DNA of 64,000 nucleotides from Streptomyces puniciscabiei (lineage in GTDB: Bacteria; Actinomycetota; Actinomycetes; Streptomycetales; Streptomycetaceae), in the NCBI RefSeq assembly GCF_006715785.1, contig NZ_VFNX01000001.1, forward strand, positions 5,250,001 through 5,314,000, given 5' to 3'. A program made the translations under genes and the position numbers. The stretch's first letter is position 1. Every line of letters begins with the position of its first letter. The notes beneath the pieces are model-generated. The model was not told the origin of the DNA and did not search any database. It saw only the letters and a program-made list of their open reading frames with translations. Below, in pieces: positions 56,345 through 64,000 of the stretch.

Positions 56345-56368
56345 GAAAGAAATCTGGAGGGGACCTTC

Positions 56369-57808
56369 ATGTCCGCAACGCTCACCGAACCCGCCCCCAC
56401 CACGGCGGAACCGCATCCGCGCCGCTGGGCCGCCGCCGTCGTGATGATGATCGCGGCGCTCATGGACCTGCTGGACGGCACGATCGTCAACGTGGCCGTG
56501 CCGTCCATCAGCCGTGATCTGCACGCCTCGGCGAGCGACCTGCAGTGGGTCGTCTCCGCCTATCTGCTGGGCTTCGCCGCCGCCCTGATCGTCTCCGGCC
56601 ACCTCGGCGACCGCATCGGCCGCCGCCCGCTCTTCCTCACCGGCACGGCCGGGTTCGGACTGACCAGTCTGGCCTGCGGGATCGCCCAGTCGCCGGGGCA
56701 GCTGATCGCCGCCCGGGCGGTCCAGGGCGTCCTCGCCGCCGTGCTGGTGCCGCAGGTGATCGGCTCGTTCCGCACCCTCTTCACGGGCAAGGAGCGCGGG
56801 GCCGCCTTCGGGATGTACGGCGCCGTCGCCGGGTTCGCCTCCGCCGTCGGGCTGCTGCTCGGCGGGGTGCTCACGGACGCCGACCTGTTCGGCTGGGGCT
56901 GGCGCTCGGTCTTCCTGGTGAACGTGCCGGTGGCCGTGGCGACCTTCGTCGGCGGGCTGCTGCTGGTCCCGGCCACGCGGGAGCGGTCGGCGGGCCGGCC
57001 GGACGTCCTGGGCAGCCTGCTGCTGGCCGGCGGCCTGGTCGCGATCGTGCTGCCCCTGGTGCAGGGCCGGGAGAACGGCTGGCCGCTGTGGGGCTGGATC
57101 TGCCTCGGGGCGGGTGTCGTGACCGTGGCGGCGCTCGGGGTGTACGAGGCCCGGCGGCACCGGCCCGGGACGGTGCCCCTGCTGCCCGCCCGCGCCTTCC
57201 GGCTCCCCGCGTTCTCCCTCGGCGTGCTCGTGCAACTGCTGTTCTCCGTCGGCATGCAGGGCTTCTTCCTGGTCTTCGCCGTCTGGCTGCAGGCCGGTGA
57301 GCGGTACACGCCGATGCAGGCCGGGCTGGTGACGGTCGCGTTCTCGGCCGGCGGTTTCCTCACCGCGCCCGCCGCGGACGGGCTCGCCGTGCGGTACGGG
57401 CGGCTGGTGCTCGGCGCCGGGGCGCTGCTGATGGCGGGCGGCTTCGGCTGGGTCGGGGCGGTGGTCGACGGGGCGCCGGCCGTGCACACGGGGGCGTGGC
57501 CGCTGGTGCCGGGGCTGCTGATCGCCGGGGCCGGCCTGGGATTCCTGGTGGTGCCGCTGGTGAACGTGGTGCTGTCGGCGGTGCCGGGGGAGTTGGCCGG
57601 CGGCGCGTCCGGGATCTTCTCGACAGCGCAGCAGTTCGGGGGAGCGCTGGGCGCCGGCGTGGTCGGCACGGTGTTCTTCGGGGCCGTCGGGAAGGGGATG
57701 ACCGGGGCGCTGACCGATGCGATGCCGTGGGTGGTCGGGGCGTTCGTGGTGTGCGCGGGGTTGTGCGCGGCGCTTCCTCGGCGGGGGTCGGCCGAGCAGC
57801 TCGGCTGA
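56369..57808 (+). CDS. MFS drug exporter, EmrB/QacA (DHA2) type
   Basis: 479 residues with about 14 membrane helices. Motif DLLDGTIVNVAVPSISRDL in helix 1 is motif D1 of the 14-helix DHA2 group; GHLGDRIGRRPLFLTGTAGFG is motif A; ARAVQGVLAAVLVPQ is motif B; and GLLLGGVLTDADLFGWGWRSVFLVNVPVAV is motif C, all marks of proton-driven drug efflux. ATG 56369 has GGAGGGG upstream. Control by the divergent MarR protein is likely. Substrate unknown. A large inverted repeat terminates the gene. Confidence 0.93.
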   Translation: MSATLTEPAPTTAEPHPRRWAAAVVMMIAALMDLLDGTIVNVAVPSISRDLHASASDLQWVVSAYLLGFAAALIVSGHLGDRIGRRPLFLTGTAGFGLTSLACGIAQSPGQLIAARAVQGVLAAVLVPQVIGSFRTLFTGKERGAAFGMYGAVAGFASAVGLLLGGVLTDADLFGWGWRSVFLVNVPVAVATFVGGLLLVPATRERSAGRPDVLGSLLLAGGLVAIVLPLVQGRENGWPLWGWICLGAGVVTVAALGVYEARRHRPGTVPLLPARAFRLPAFSLGVLVQLLFSVGMQGFFLVFAVWLQAGERYTPMQAGLVTVAFSAGGFLTAPAADGLAVRYGRLVLGAGALLMAGGFGWVGAVVDGAPAVHTGAWPLVPGLLIAGAGLGFLVVPLVNVVLSAVPGELAGGASGIFSTAQQFGGALGAGVVGTVFFGAVGKGMTGALTDAMPWVVGAFVVCAGLCAALPRRGSAEQLG

Positions 57809-57820
57809 CGCCCCGGGCCA

Positions 57821-57981
57821 CCCGGGGGCTCCGCCCCCGGACCCCCGGCCTTCGCCCACCCACCACCCGACCCGGTCGGCTGGAAAGCGAGGTCCAAGGA
57901 ACTCGCCCTTGCCTCGCCTCTCAGCCGACCGAATCGGGTGGGCGGTTGGGCGAACGGGGGTCTGGGGGCGGAGCCCCCGGG
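57821..57981. repeat. Head-to-head pair of the dispersed repeat, probable two-way terminator
   Basis: Left arm 57821-57885 and right arm 57917-57981 are inverted copies of the element seen at 13245 and 43335 (cgggggctccgcccccg hairpin plus the cacccgac-ggtcgg block). Together they can fold into a long hairpin between the convergent MFS and metalloprotein genes. Confidence 0.8.
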
Positions 57982-57994
57982 CGGTGCCGTTGCT

Positions 57995-58912
57995 CTACGT
58001 GTCGCACTCCAGCACCGTCCGGCAAAGACCGCACCGCGCCCGTACCCGCCCCTTCACCGGCACCCTGATCCGCTGCTGGCAGGTGGGGCAGGGAAAGGTC
58101 ACGCGGAGGTGGCCGGCGGGGTCGGGGGAGAAGGCGTAAGGGACCGTCGGCTGGACACCGGAGGCGTGCCGGCGGTCGTGGGCGTACCGCCGCCGCCCCG
58201 CCCACCCGGCCCCGGTCAGCGGCGGCTGCTGCTCGTCCCGGCGGGCCACGGCCAGCCCCTTGACGTACGCGTCGTAGGCCTGCGGGCTGGTGAACCACAC
58301 CGAGGGGTCCTCGTGGAAGAGCAGTGCCCGCTTGGCCAGGACGTAACCGAACTCCTCCGGGGTGAGATAACCCAGCTTCTGGGACGAGACGCCGTCCTCG
58401 CGGAAGGCGTCCAGCAGCAGCCAGCCCGCGCCGAGATACGTCGTCACCGTGTCCGTGAGGATCTCGTTCTCCGCCGTGCTGGGGAAGGAGAGGTCCAGGC
58501 GGTGCAGGTACACGTGCGCCACCTCGTGCGCGAGCGCCGCGCCGATGTCCCGGCGGTGGGTGCGGAAACGGTCGTTCAGCTCCACGAAGTACTCGGGACC
58601 CGCCGCCAGTTCGACGTTCGCCGCATGGGTCATCTCCCGGAAGCCGACGATCAGCCGCGCGTCCGGCAGCCGGAAGTGCCGCACGATCTCGCGGGCCACC
58701 CGCTGCGCGCCCAGATGCAGGTCGTCGGTGTCGCAGAAGGCCACGTCGGCGGGGGCCAGGCTGATCGAGAAGGTCTGGACGGTGTCGTAGGACAGCCGCC
58801 TGTACAGCGCGGTGATGGCGGCCCGCACCGTCTCCAGGTGCGGGTAGCCGTGCTGGACCGGTCCGCCGTTCGCCACGTCCGCACCCCCAAAGACGCCGGA
58901 ACTCCTCTCCAC
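57995..58912 (-). CDS. Putative zinc metallopeptidase with C-terminal zinc ribbon
   Basis: 305 residues. ALAHEVAHVYLH carries an HExxH site (H129, E130, H133), with a possible third ligand in the following ENEILTDTV segment, so a gluzincin- or minigluzincin-like peptidase is plausible. The first 110 residues are mixed alpha/beta (TALYRRLSYDTVQTFSISLAP). The C-terminus has two Cys pairs, CPTCQQRIRVPV and CGLCRTVLEC, like a rubredoxin-type zinc ribbon. No signal peptide, so it is cytoplasmic. GTG 58912 is a working start; a GTG at 58876 is possible. Not matched to a named family. Confidence 0.72.
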   Translation of the reverse strand: MERSSGVFGGADVANGGPVQHGYPHLETVRAAITALYRRLSYDTVQTFSISLAPADVAFCDTDDLHLGAQRVAREIVRHFRLPDARLIVGFREMTHAANVELAAGPEYFVELNDRFRTHRRDIGAALAHEVAHVYLHRLDLSFPSTAENEILTDTVTTYLGAGWLLLDAFREDGVSSQKLGYLTPEEFGYVLAKRALLFHEDPSVWFTSPQAYDAYVKGLAVARRDEQQPPLTGAGWAGRRRYAHDRRHASGVQPTVPYAFSPDPAGHLRVTFPCPTCQQRIRVPVKGRVRARCGLCRTVLECDT

Positions 58913-58934
58913 TGTAGGCGCGGCGGGCACCCGG

Positions 58935-60692
58935 TCACACGGGCAGGAGACGGGGCGCCGGCCGGTCCTGGCCGGTCTCCTGCAGCTCCAGTACCCACAC
59001 CTCGTTCTCGCCCTCGCGCAGCACCGGGCCGGGCACGTACAGGGACCGCTGGGGGCCCACCGACCAGTAGCGGCCCAGGTTGAAGCCGTTGATCCAGACG
59101 AACCCGCGCGTCCAGCCGGGCAGCTCCAGCCGGGCGTCCCCGGCCCCGCGGACCGTGACGCCGGCCCGGTACAGGCCCGGGGCGCCCTCCTCGGGCAGCG
59201 CGCCGAACCGCACCGCGTCCACGCCGTCGTCGAACGCGCACAGATCCAGTCCACGCGCGCGTACCCCGTGCAGAAACTGCCGCTCGTGCAGGATGCCGCC
59301 GGTGATCCCCTTCCCCTCGCCGAAGCGCGGACCGTAGTTCACCCGCCCGAGGGACTCCACCCACACCTCCACGCGCGCGGGGCCCGCGACGGGCTCCTTC
59401 AGCCGGGGCTCCTCCTCGGTGAGCACCCCGGCCCGCACGCCGTCGACGTACACCACCGCGAGGTCCCGCAGCCCGCGCAGGGTCAGCGGGTACGGCCGCC
59501 GGGGGCCGGGCACGTCCACCTCGTAACGCACCAGCCCCCGGGTGACGCGCAGTTCCTCGAAGGTGGCCGGCGCCGGGGCGGCTCTCTCCTCGCCGCCCAG
59601 TGTCTCCAGGACGTCACCCAGGGACACCCATCCGCCGAGCGTCACCTCGGCCGGGCCGCCCAACGGCGCGGGCCGGGGCGGCGGTTCGGGCAGCGGCCCG
59701 CAGTGGTACGCGGCCAGTACCTCGCGGAAGCGCCAGAACTTCTCCGTGGGGCGGCCGTACTCGTCCACGGGGGCGTCGTAGTCGTAGGAGGTCACGTCCG
59801 GTTCCAGCGGGCCCTCGTGCAGCTCGCCGCCGCCCCGGTTGGCGCCCGCCCAGCCACCGAGACTCGTGCCGCCGTGCGCCATGTAGAGGTTCACCGACGC
59901 CCCGCACTCCAGGATCTCCCGCAGCGCCCCGGCGGCCTCCTCCGGGTCCCGTACGACATGTTCGCCGGCCCAGTGGTCGAACCAGCCGCACCAGAACTCC
60001 ATGCACATCAGCGGGCCCTCGGGGCGATGGCGGCGCAGCGTCTCGAAGGCCACGCGCGCGTGGGAGCCGAAATTCACCGTGGCGAGCACTCCGGGCAGCG
60101 AACCGCCGGTCAGCATGTGGTCCTCGGGGCCGTCCGAGGTGCACAGCGGGACCGTGATGCCTTCGGCGCGCAACAGACCGGCCAGGTGCTCCAGATGGCC
60201 GGTGTCGCTGCCGTAGCTGCCGTACTCGTTCTCGACCTGCACCAGGATCACCGGGCCGCCGTGGTCGATCTGCCGGGGCACGATCTCGGGCATCAGGTGG
60301 TGGAACCAGTGCTCCACATGGGACAGATAGCGCTCGTCTCGCGTGCGTACGCGCGTGCCCGGCTCGCCCGTCACCCAGGGCGGCAGCCCGCCGTTCTCCC
60401 ACTCGGCGCAGATGTAGGGGCCCGGCCGCACGATCGCCCACAGCCCGGCCTCCCCGACCGCGTCCAGGAACCGGCCGACCGCCCGCACGTCCCGGTGGCC
60501 GCCCGGGACGGGCTGGTGCAGGTTCCAGGGGACGTACGTCTCCACGCAGTTCAGGCCCATCGCCCGCAGCATCGCCAGCCGGTGCCGCCAGTGCCCCTCG
60601 TGCACCCGGAAGTAGTGCAGCGCCCCGGACAGCAGCCGCAGGGGCCGCCCGTCCAGCAGGAAGTCGGATTCCCCCACCGTGAACTCGCTCAT
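58935..60692 (-). CDS. GH35 beta-galactosidase
   Basis: 585 residues, glycoside hydrolase family 35. LLSGALHYFRVHEGHWRHRL and CVETYVPWNLHQP are the first barrel strands; the acid/base is E156 in VENEYGSYG and the nucleophile is E232 in CMEFWCGWFDHW. After the barrel (about 1-330) are two beta-rich domains ending with GFVWINGFNLGRYWSVGPQRSLYVPG. There is no signal peptide, so it acts inside the cell on imported galactosides. ATG 60692 is the start. It is divergent from an AraC-type regulator that probably activates it. Confidence 0.93.
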   Translation of the reverse strand: MSEFTVGESDFLLDGRPLRLLSGALHYFRVHEGHWRHRLAMLRAMGLNCVETYVPWNLHQPVPGGHRDVRAVGRFLDAVGEAGLWAIVRPGPYICAEWENGGLPPWVTGEPGTRVRTRDERYLSHVEHWFHHLMPEIVPRQIDHGGPVILVQVENEYGSYGSDTGHLEHLAGLLRAEGITVPLCTSDGPEDHMLTGGSLPGVLATVNFGSHARVAFETLRRHRPEGPLMCMEFWCGWFDHWAGEHVVRDPEEAAGALREILECGASVNLYMAHGGTSLGGWAGANRGGGELHEGPLEPDVTSYDYDAPVDEYGRPTEKFWRFREVLAAYHCGPLPEPPPRPAPLGGPAEVTLGGWVSLGDVLETLGGEERAAPAPATFEELRVTRGLVRYEVDVPGPRRPYPLTLRGLRDLAVVYVDGVRAGVLTEEEPRLKEPVAGPARVEVWVESLGRVNYGPRFGEGKGITGGILHERQFLHGVRARGLDLCAFDDGVDAVRFGALPEEGAPGLYRAGVTVRGAGDARLELPGWTRGFVWINGFNLGRYWSVGPQRSLYVPGPVLREGENEVWVLELQETGQDRPAPRLLPV

Positions 60693-60729
60693 GCGGCCCA
60701 GCCTCACCCCTTTCCGGCGATGAGCGCCA

Positions 60730-60760
60730 TGGACGAAGATCGTCGCTGCTTGGACAAAAG
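60730..60760. promoter_or_regulatory. Direct repeats between the GH35 and AraC genes
   Basis: TGGACGAAG at 60730 and TGGACAAAAG at 60751, exactly 21 bp apart, two helical turns, in the 100-bp divergent gap. The spacing is typical of AraC-family binding sites. The second is also ggac-aaaa-gtcc. Confidence 0.5.
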
Positions 60761-60792
60761 TCCGCCCGACCGCACGCCCGGGAGGAGCGCCG

Positions 60793-61710
60793 GTGTACCA
60801 GACCTGGATGCGGTTCTTCAGCCCCGGCCCCGCCCACCACCGCCTCGGACTGGTCTGTCTGGGCGTCGGTCTCCAGCACGGCGCCCTGCCGACGGTCGGC
60901 CCGCGCGCCCTCGACCACCACGTGGCCGTCGTGATCAGCTCCGGCCGCGGCTGGTACCGGGGCGCCGACGGCCGCCGTACGACCGTCACCGCGCCCGCGC
61001 TGCTCTGGCTCACCCCCGGCGTGACCCACCACTACGCGCCCGATCCGGACACCGGCTGGGACGAGGGCTTCGTCGACTTCGCCGGGCCCGCCACCCCGAC
61101 GTACACCGAGCTCGGCTACATCGAACCCGAGCGGCCCGTCGTCCCGCTCTCCGACGCCGCCGGGCCCCGCGCGGTGGTCGCCCGCATCGCCCGCGCCGCC
61201 CGCCGCGGCAACCCGCTGCTGGAGGTGGAGACCGGTGCCGCCGTGCACGAGCTTCTCGTCGCCCTGCGCCGCGCCCGCGCCGATCTCGCGCCGGACGGCG
61301 ACCAGGTGCTCCAGGCGCTCGCGCGGGCCGCGTGCACGCCGATGAGCGTCGCCGACCACGCGCGCGTGCACGGCATGACGCCCGCGGAGCTGCGCAGCGC
61401 CGTACGCCGGGCCGCCGGCTGCAGCCCCAAGGACTATCTGCTCGGGATCCGCCTCGCCCGCGCCAAGGAACTCCTCGCCGCCACCGAACTGCCCGTCGCC
61501 GCCGTGGCCCGCCGCGTCGGCTACGACGATCCCGCGTACTTCTCCCGGCTGTTCACCCGCCGGGTGGGACTCGCCCCGGTCCGCTTCCGCGCCCAGCAGG
61601 GCCGCAGCGTGCCCGGCGGCTGGAGCGACCGCGTCCCGGACCCGGACGATCCGCCGATGATCCACTCTCCGGACAGCCCTGAGAAGCGGCCCGCGGAACC
61701 CATAGGGTGA
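60793..61710 (+). CDS. AraC-family transcriptional regulator
   Basis: 305 residues. The N-terminal cupin-like sugar-binding domain (about 1-150) includes VVISSGRGWYRG and LLWLTPGVTHHYAPD. The C-terminal double HTH (about 175-275) reads MSVADHARVHGMTPAELRSAVRRAAGCSPKDYLLGIRLARAKELLAATELPVAAVARRVGYDDPAYFSRLFTRRVGLAPVRFR, the full AraC signature. It is divergent from the GH35 gene and likely its sugar-responsive activator. GTG 60793 has GGAGGAG upstream. The C-terminal 25 residues are Pro/Asp-rich. Confidence 0.92.
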   Translation: MYQTWMRFFSPGPAHHRLGLVCLGVGLQHGALPTVGPRALDHHVAVVISSGRGWYRGADGRRTTVTAPALLWLTPGVTHHYAPDPDTGWDEGFVDFAGPATPTYTELGYIEPERPVVPLSDAAGPRAVVARIARAARRGNPLLEVETGAAVHELLVALRRARADLAPDGDQVLQALARAACTPMSVADHARVHGMTPAELRSAVRRAAGCSPKDYLLGIRLARAKELLAATELPVAAVARRVGYDDPAYFSRLFTRRVGLAPVRFRAQQGRSVPGGWSDRVPDPDDPPMIHSPDSPEKRPAEPIG

Positions 61711-61715
61711 CGTGC

Positions 61716-62063
61716 ATGACCACCAGCAACACCGGAACCGGTGACGTGGACCCCGAGGTCCGCCAGGAACTGGCGCGGCTGCGCGACAGCATCGACAACA
61801 TCGACGCGGCCGTCGTCCACCTGCTCGCCGAGCGGTTCAAGGCCACCCAGCAGGTCGGCCGGCTCAAGGCGGTGCACCAGCTGCCGCCCGCCGACCCGGC
61901 CCGCGAGGCCCGCCAGATCGCGCGGCTGCGCCGCCTCGCCGAGAACGCCAAGCTCGACCCGGCCTTCGCCGAGAAGTTCCTCAACTTCATCATCGCCGAG
62001 GTCATCCGGCACCACGAGCGCATCGCCGAGGACACCGCCAACGGACAGCAGACGGACGGCTGA
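61716..62063 (+). CDS. Chorismate mutase (AroQ type)
   Basis: 115 residues, all helical, with the AroQ fold: VRQELARLRDSIDNIDAAVVHLLAERFKATQQVGRLKA, which holds the Arg and Lys of the active site, then DPAREARQIARLRRLAE and FLNFIIAEVIRHHERIA. It converts chorismate to prephenate at the branch to Phe and Tyr, competing with trpE, also in this window. ATG 61716 is five bases after the AraC stop, with AGGGTGA as ribosome-binding site; GTG 61707 would overlap the AraC stop. No fused dehydrogenase or dehydratase. Confidence 0.92.
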   Translation: MTTSNTGTGDVDPEVRQELARLRDSIDNIDAAVVHLLAERFKATQQVGRLKAVHQLPPADPAREARQIARLRRLAENAKLDPAFAEKFLNFIIAEVIRHHERIAEDTANGQQTDG

Positions 62064-62260
62064 CCGCACGCCGGCAGCGGTACGCCGGGGGTTGGGGCCG
62101 GGGCCGGGGGCCGCGGACGGAAGCGGGGGTCCGGGAGTGGACGGAAACGGTCGGGAGTGAGCGGGGATCCTTCAGAACCGGGCGCATGGCAAGCCGGACA
62201 TAAGCCGTGAACCCGTCCACCCCCTGTGCGCTGTCAGTGCGATCAGGCAGCATGGCCTGC

Positions 62261-64000
62261 ATGTCCGTACTCACGCGCGATGAAGCGCAGCTCCGAGCAC
62301 AGCTCCTCGACGTCCACCGCTACACGGTCGAGCTGGACCTCACGACCGGGGACGAGACCTTCGACTCCCGCACCGTGATCCGGTTCACCGCGCGGTCCGC
62401 CGGGGACACGTTCGTGGAGCTGAAGCCCGCCGAGTTGCGCGCCGTCACGCTCGACGGGGAGCACCTCGACCCCGAGTCGCTCGCCGACGGCCGGCTGCCG
62501 CTGAAGAACCTCGGTGCCGGGGAGCACGAGCTGCGCGTCGACGCGGCCATGCGCTACTCCCACACCGGCGAGGGCATGCACCGCTTCACCGACCCGAGCG
62601 ACGGCGAGACGTACGTCTACACGCAGATGTTCATGGACGACGTCCAGCGTGTCCTCGCCGCCTTCGACCAGCCCGACCTGAAGGCCGTCTTCGAGGTCTC
62701 CGTCCAGGCTCCCGAGGGCTGGACCGTGCTCGCCAACGGCATCACCGAGCACAAGGGCGGCGGCCTCTGGCAGGCCGCGCCCACCCCCCTGATCTCCACC
62801 TACCTGGTCGCCGTCGCCGCCGGCCCCTGGCACTCGGTGCGCACCGAGCACCGCGGGCTGCCCTTCGGCATCCACTGCCGCCGCTCCCTCGCGCCCCACC
62901 TGGAGGCCGACGCCGAGGAGATCCTCGACGTCACGCGCGCGTGCTTCGACCGCTACCACGAGAAGTTCGAGGAGCCGTACCCCTTCGACTCCTACGACCA
63001 GGCCTTCGTCCCCGAGTTCAACGCGGGCGCCATGGAGAACCCGGGCCTGGTCACCTTCCGCGACGACTTCGTCTACCGCTCCGCCGTCACCGACACCGAG
63101 CGGCAGACCCGCGCCATGGTCATCGCGCACGAGATGGCCCACATGTGGTTCGGTGACCTCGTCACCCTCAAGTGGTGGGACGACATCTGGCTGAACGAGT
63201 CCTTCGCCGAGTACATGGGCTACCAGACCACCGCCGAGGCCACCCGCTTCAGCGGCCCCTGGACCGAGTTCGGCGTCACCCGCAAGGCCTGGGGCTACGA
63301 CGCCGACCAGCGGCCCACCACCCACCCGGTCGCCCCCGAGAACGTCGACGACACGGCCTCCGCACTGCTCAACTTCGACGGCATCTCCTACGCCAAGGGC
63401 GCCTCCGCCCTGCGCCAGCTCGCCGCCTGGCTCGGCGAGAAGGACTTCCTCGCCGGCATCAACACCCACTTCGCCCGCCACAGGTTCGGCAACGCCACCC
63501 TCGCCGACTTCATCGACTCCCTCGCCTCCGCCACCGAACGCGACGTGCCCGCCTGGGCCGACAGCTGGCTGCGCACCACCGGCGTGGACAAGCTCACCCC
63601 CCTCCTCGCCCCCGCCGACGGCGCCTGCACCCTGACCGTCGACCGCACGGGCAGGCGCCCGCACCGCCTCACCGCCGGGCTGTACGACCACGACGTCGCC
63701 GACGAGGGCCGGCTGGTGCTGCGCGAGCGCCTCGACCTCGACGTCCCGCTGAGCGCCCCGCACCCCATCGGCAAGCGCCCCGCCCTGCTCGTGCTCAACG
63801 ACGGCGACCTCACCTACGCCAAGGTCCGCTTCGACCCCGGATCCTTCCAGGCCGTCCGCGCCGGGCTGTCGGGCCTGCCCGACCCGCTCACCCGCGCGGT
63901 CGTCTGGAACGCCCTCAGGGACGCCGTACGCGACGGTGAACTCCCGCCCGCCGGCTACCTGGAGACGGCCCGCGCCCACCTCCCGCGCGAGACCGACCTC
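62261..64000 (+). CDS. pepN: Aminopeptidase N (M1 family), N-terminal part
   Basis: The first 580 codons of an M1 metallo-aminopeptidase; the frame is open to the window edge. The N-terminal beta-saddle starts MSVLTRDEAQLRAQLLDVH. GAMEN, the exopeptidase motif, is at 256-260, and the zinc site HEMAH is at 290-294 followed by WLNESFAEYM with the third ligand Glu. It removes N-terminal residues from peptides in the cytoplasm; about 850 residues are expected in all. ATG 62261 is used; an in-frame ATG three codons upstream is the alternative. The 197-bp gap before it contains G-rich sequence and no other gene. Confidence 0.95.
   Translation, partial: MSVLTRDEAQLRAQLLDVHRYTVELDLTTGDETFDSRTVIRFTARSAGDTFVELKPAELRAVTLDGEHLDPESLADGRLPLKNLGAGEHELRVDAAMRYSHTGEGMHRFTDPSDGETYVYTQMFMDDVQRVLAAFDQPDLKAVFEVSVQAPEGWTVLANGITEHKGGGLWQAAPTPLISTYLVAVAAGPWHSVRTEHRGLPFGIHCRRSLAPHLEADAEEILDVTRACFDRYHEKFEEPYPFDSYDQAFVPEFNAGAMENPGLVTFRDDFVYRSAVTDTERQTRAMVIAHEMAHMWFGDLVTLKWWDDIWLNESFAEYMGYQTTAEATRFSGPWTEFGVTRKAWGYDADQRPTTHPVAPENVDDTASALLNFDGISYAKGASALRQLAAWLGEKDFLAGINTHFARHRFGNATLADFIDSLASATERDVPAWADSWLRTTGVDKLTPLLAPADGACTLTVDRTGRRPHRLTAGLYDHDVADEGRLVLRERLDLDVPLSAPHPIGKRPALLVLNDGDLTYAKVRFDPGSFQAVRAGLSGLPDPLTRAVVWNALRDAVRDGELPPAGYLETARAHLPRETDL

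Noticed and set aside
57821..57981. Insertion sequence with terminal inverted repeats
   Set aside because: The arms are 31 bp apart with no room for a transposase; better explained as two head-to-head copies of a dispersed hairpin element.

Overview
The window is chromosomal core DNA of a Streptomyces or a very close actinomycete. Evidence: very high G+C with G/C at third codon positions, many GTG and a few TTG starts, ATGA/GTGA overlaps between genes, and families typical of the genus (PriA, TrpM, HGxxPAAW and TIGR02234 proteins, DUF2567, DUF2252). From memory, the order phoD - dnaE - his - trp - lgt - ADP-ribosylglycohydrolases - gltBD matches the Streptomyces coelicolor chromosome around SCO2068 to SCO2025. 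I see no transposase, integrase, tRNA, rRNA, CRISPR array or antibiotic cluster.

Bases 1-9135: end of a hydrolase gene; Tat-exported phosphatase phoD with a PHO-box-like repeat inside a perfect hairpin; a membrane-anchored DsbA-like protein; a membrane protein; a DUF2252 protein; dnaE; a 58-residue basic protein. Bases 9361-17511: NYN-domain protein, two-gene ABC exporter, DUF2567 membrane protein, YbaK deacylase with a duplicated gene end, Lon-substrate-binding protein, and two poorly known proteins.

Bases 17684-23402: a tight histidine operon, hisD-hisC-hisB-(54-residue membrane protein)-hisH-priA-(RidA)-hisF. hisI lies separately, 11 bp ahead of trpE. An ArsR regulator/MFS pair with a 52-bp palindromic operator and a TIGR03085 protein separate the two his segments. 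Bases 26216-34646 are the tryptophan region: trpE, an S53 peptidase on the other strand, TIGR02234, HGxxPAAW and DUF2752 membrane proteins, then trpC-trpM-trpB-trpA. A 24-codon upstream ORF made of tandem palindromes overlaps the trpC start. No trpF is present, which fits PriA serving both pathways. trpD and trpG are also absent here. A second DsbA-like protein and lgt follow.

Bases 36680-45012 are the most unusual part: seven genes read leftward as one unit. Four consecutive ADP-ribosylglycohydrolase-family genes (one with a degenerate metal site, one with a roughly 240-residue Pro/Thr/Ser tail grown from repeats) are followed by a ribokinase, a CaiB/BaiF CoA-transferase and a CitE-like lyase. 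Divergently lies a VIT/CCC1 metal transporter with two iron-box-like sites. gltB-gltD (glutamate synthase) follows, with a GlnR-like site upstream.

Bases 52665-64000: a hypothetical protein, a rhomboid protease with zinc-finger N-terminus, a TerF-like VWA protein, a TetR regulator, a divergent MarR/MFS pair with two matching operators, a large inverted repeat, an HExxH metalloprotein, a GH35 beta-galactosidase divergent from an AraC regulator, chorismate mutase, and the first 580 codons of pepN.
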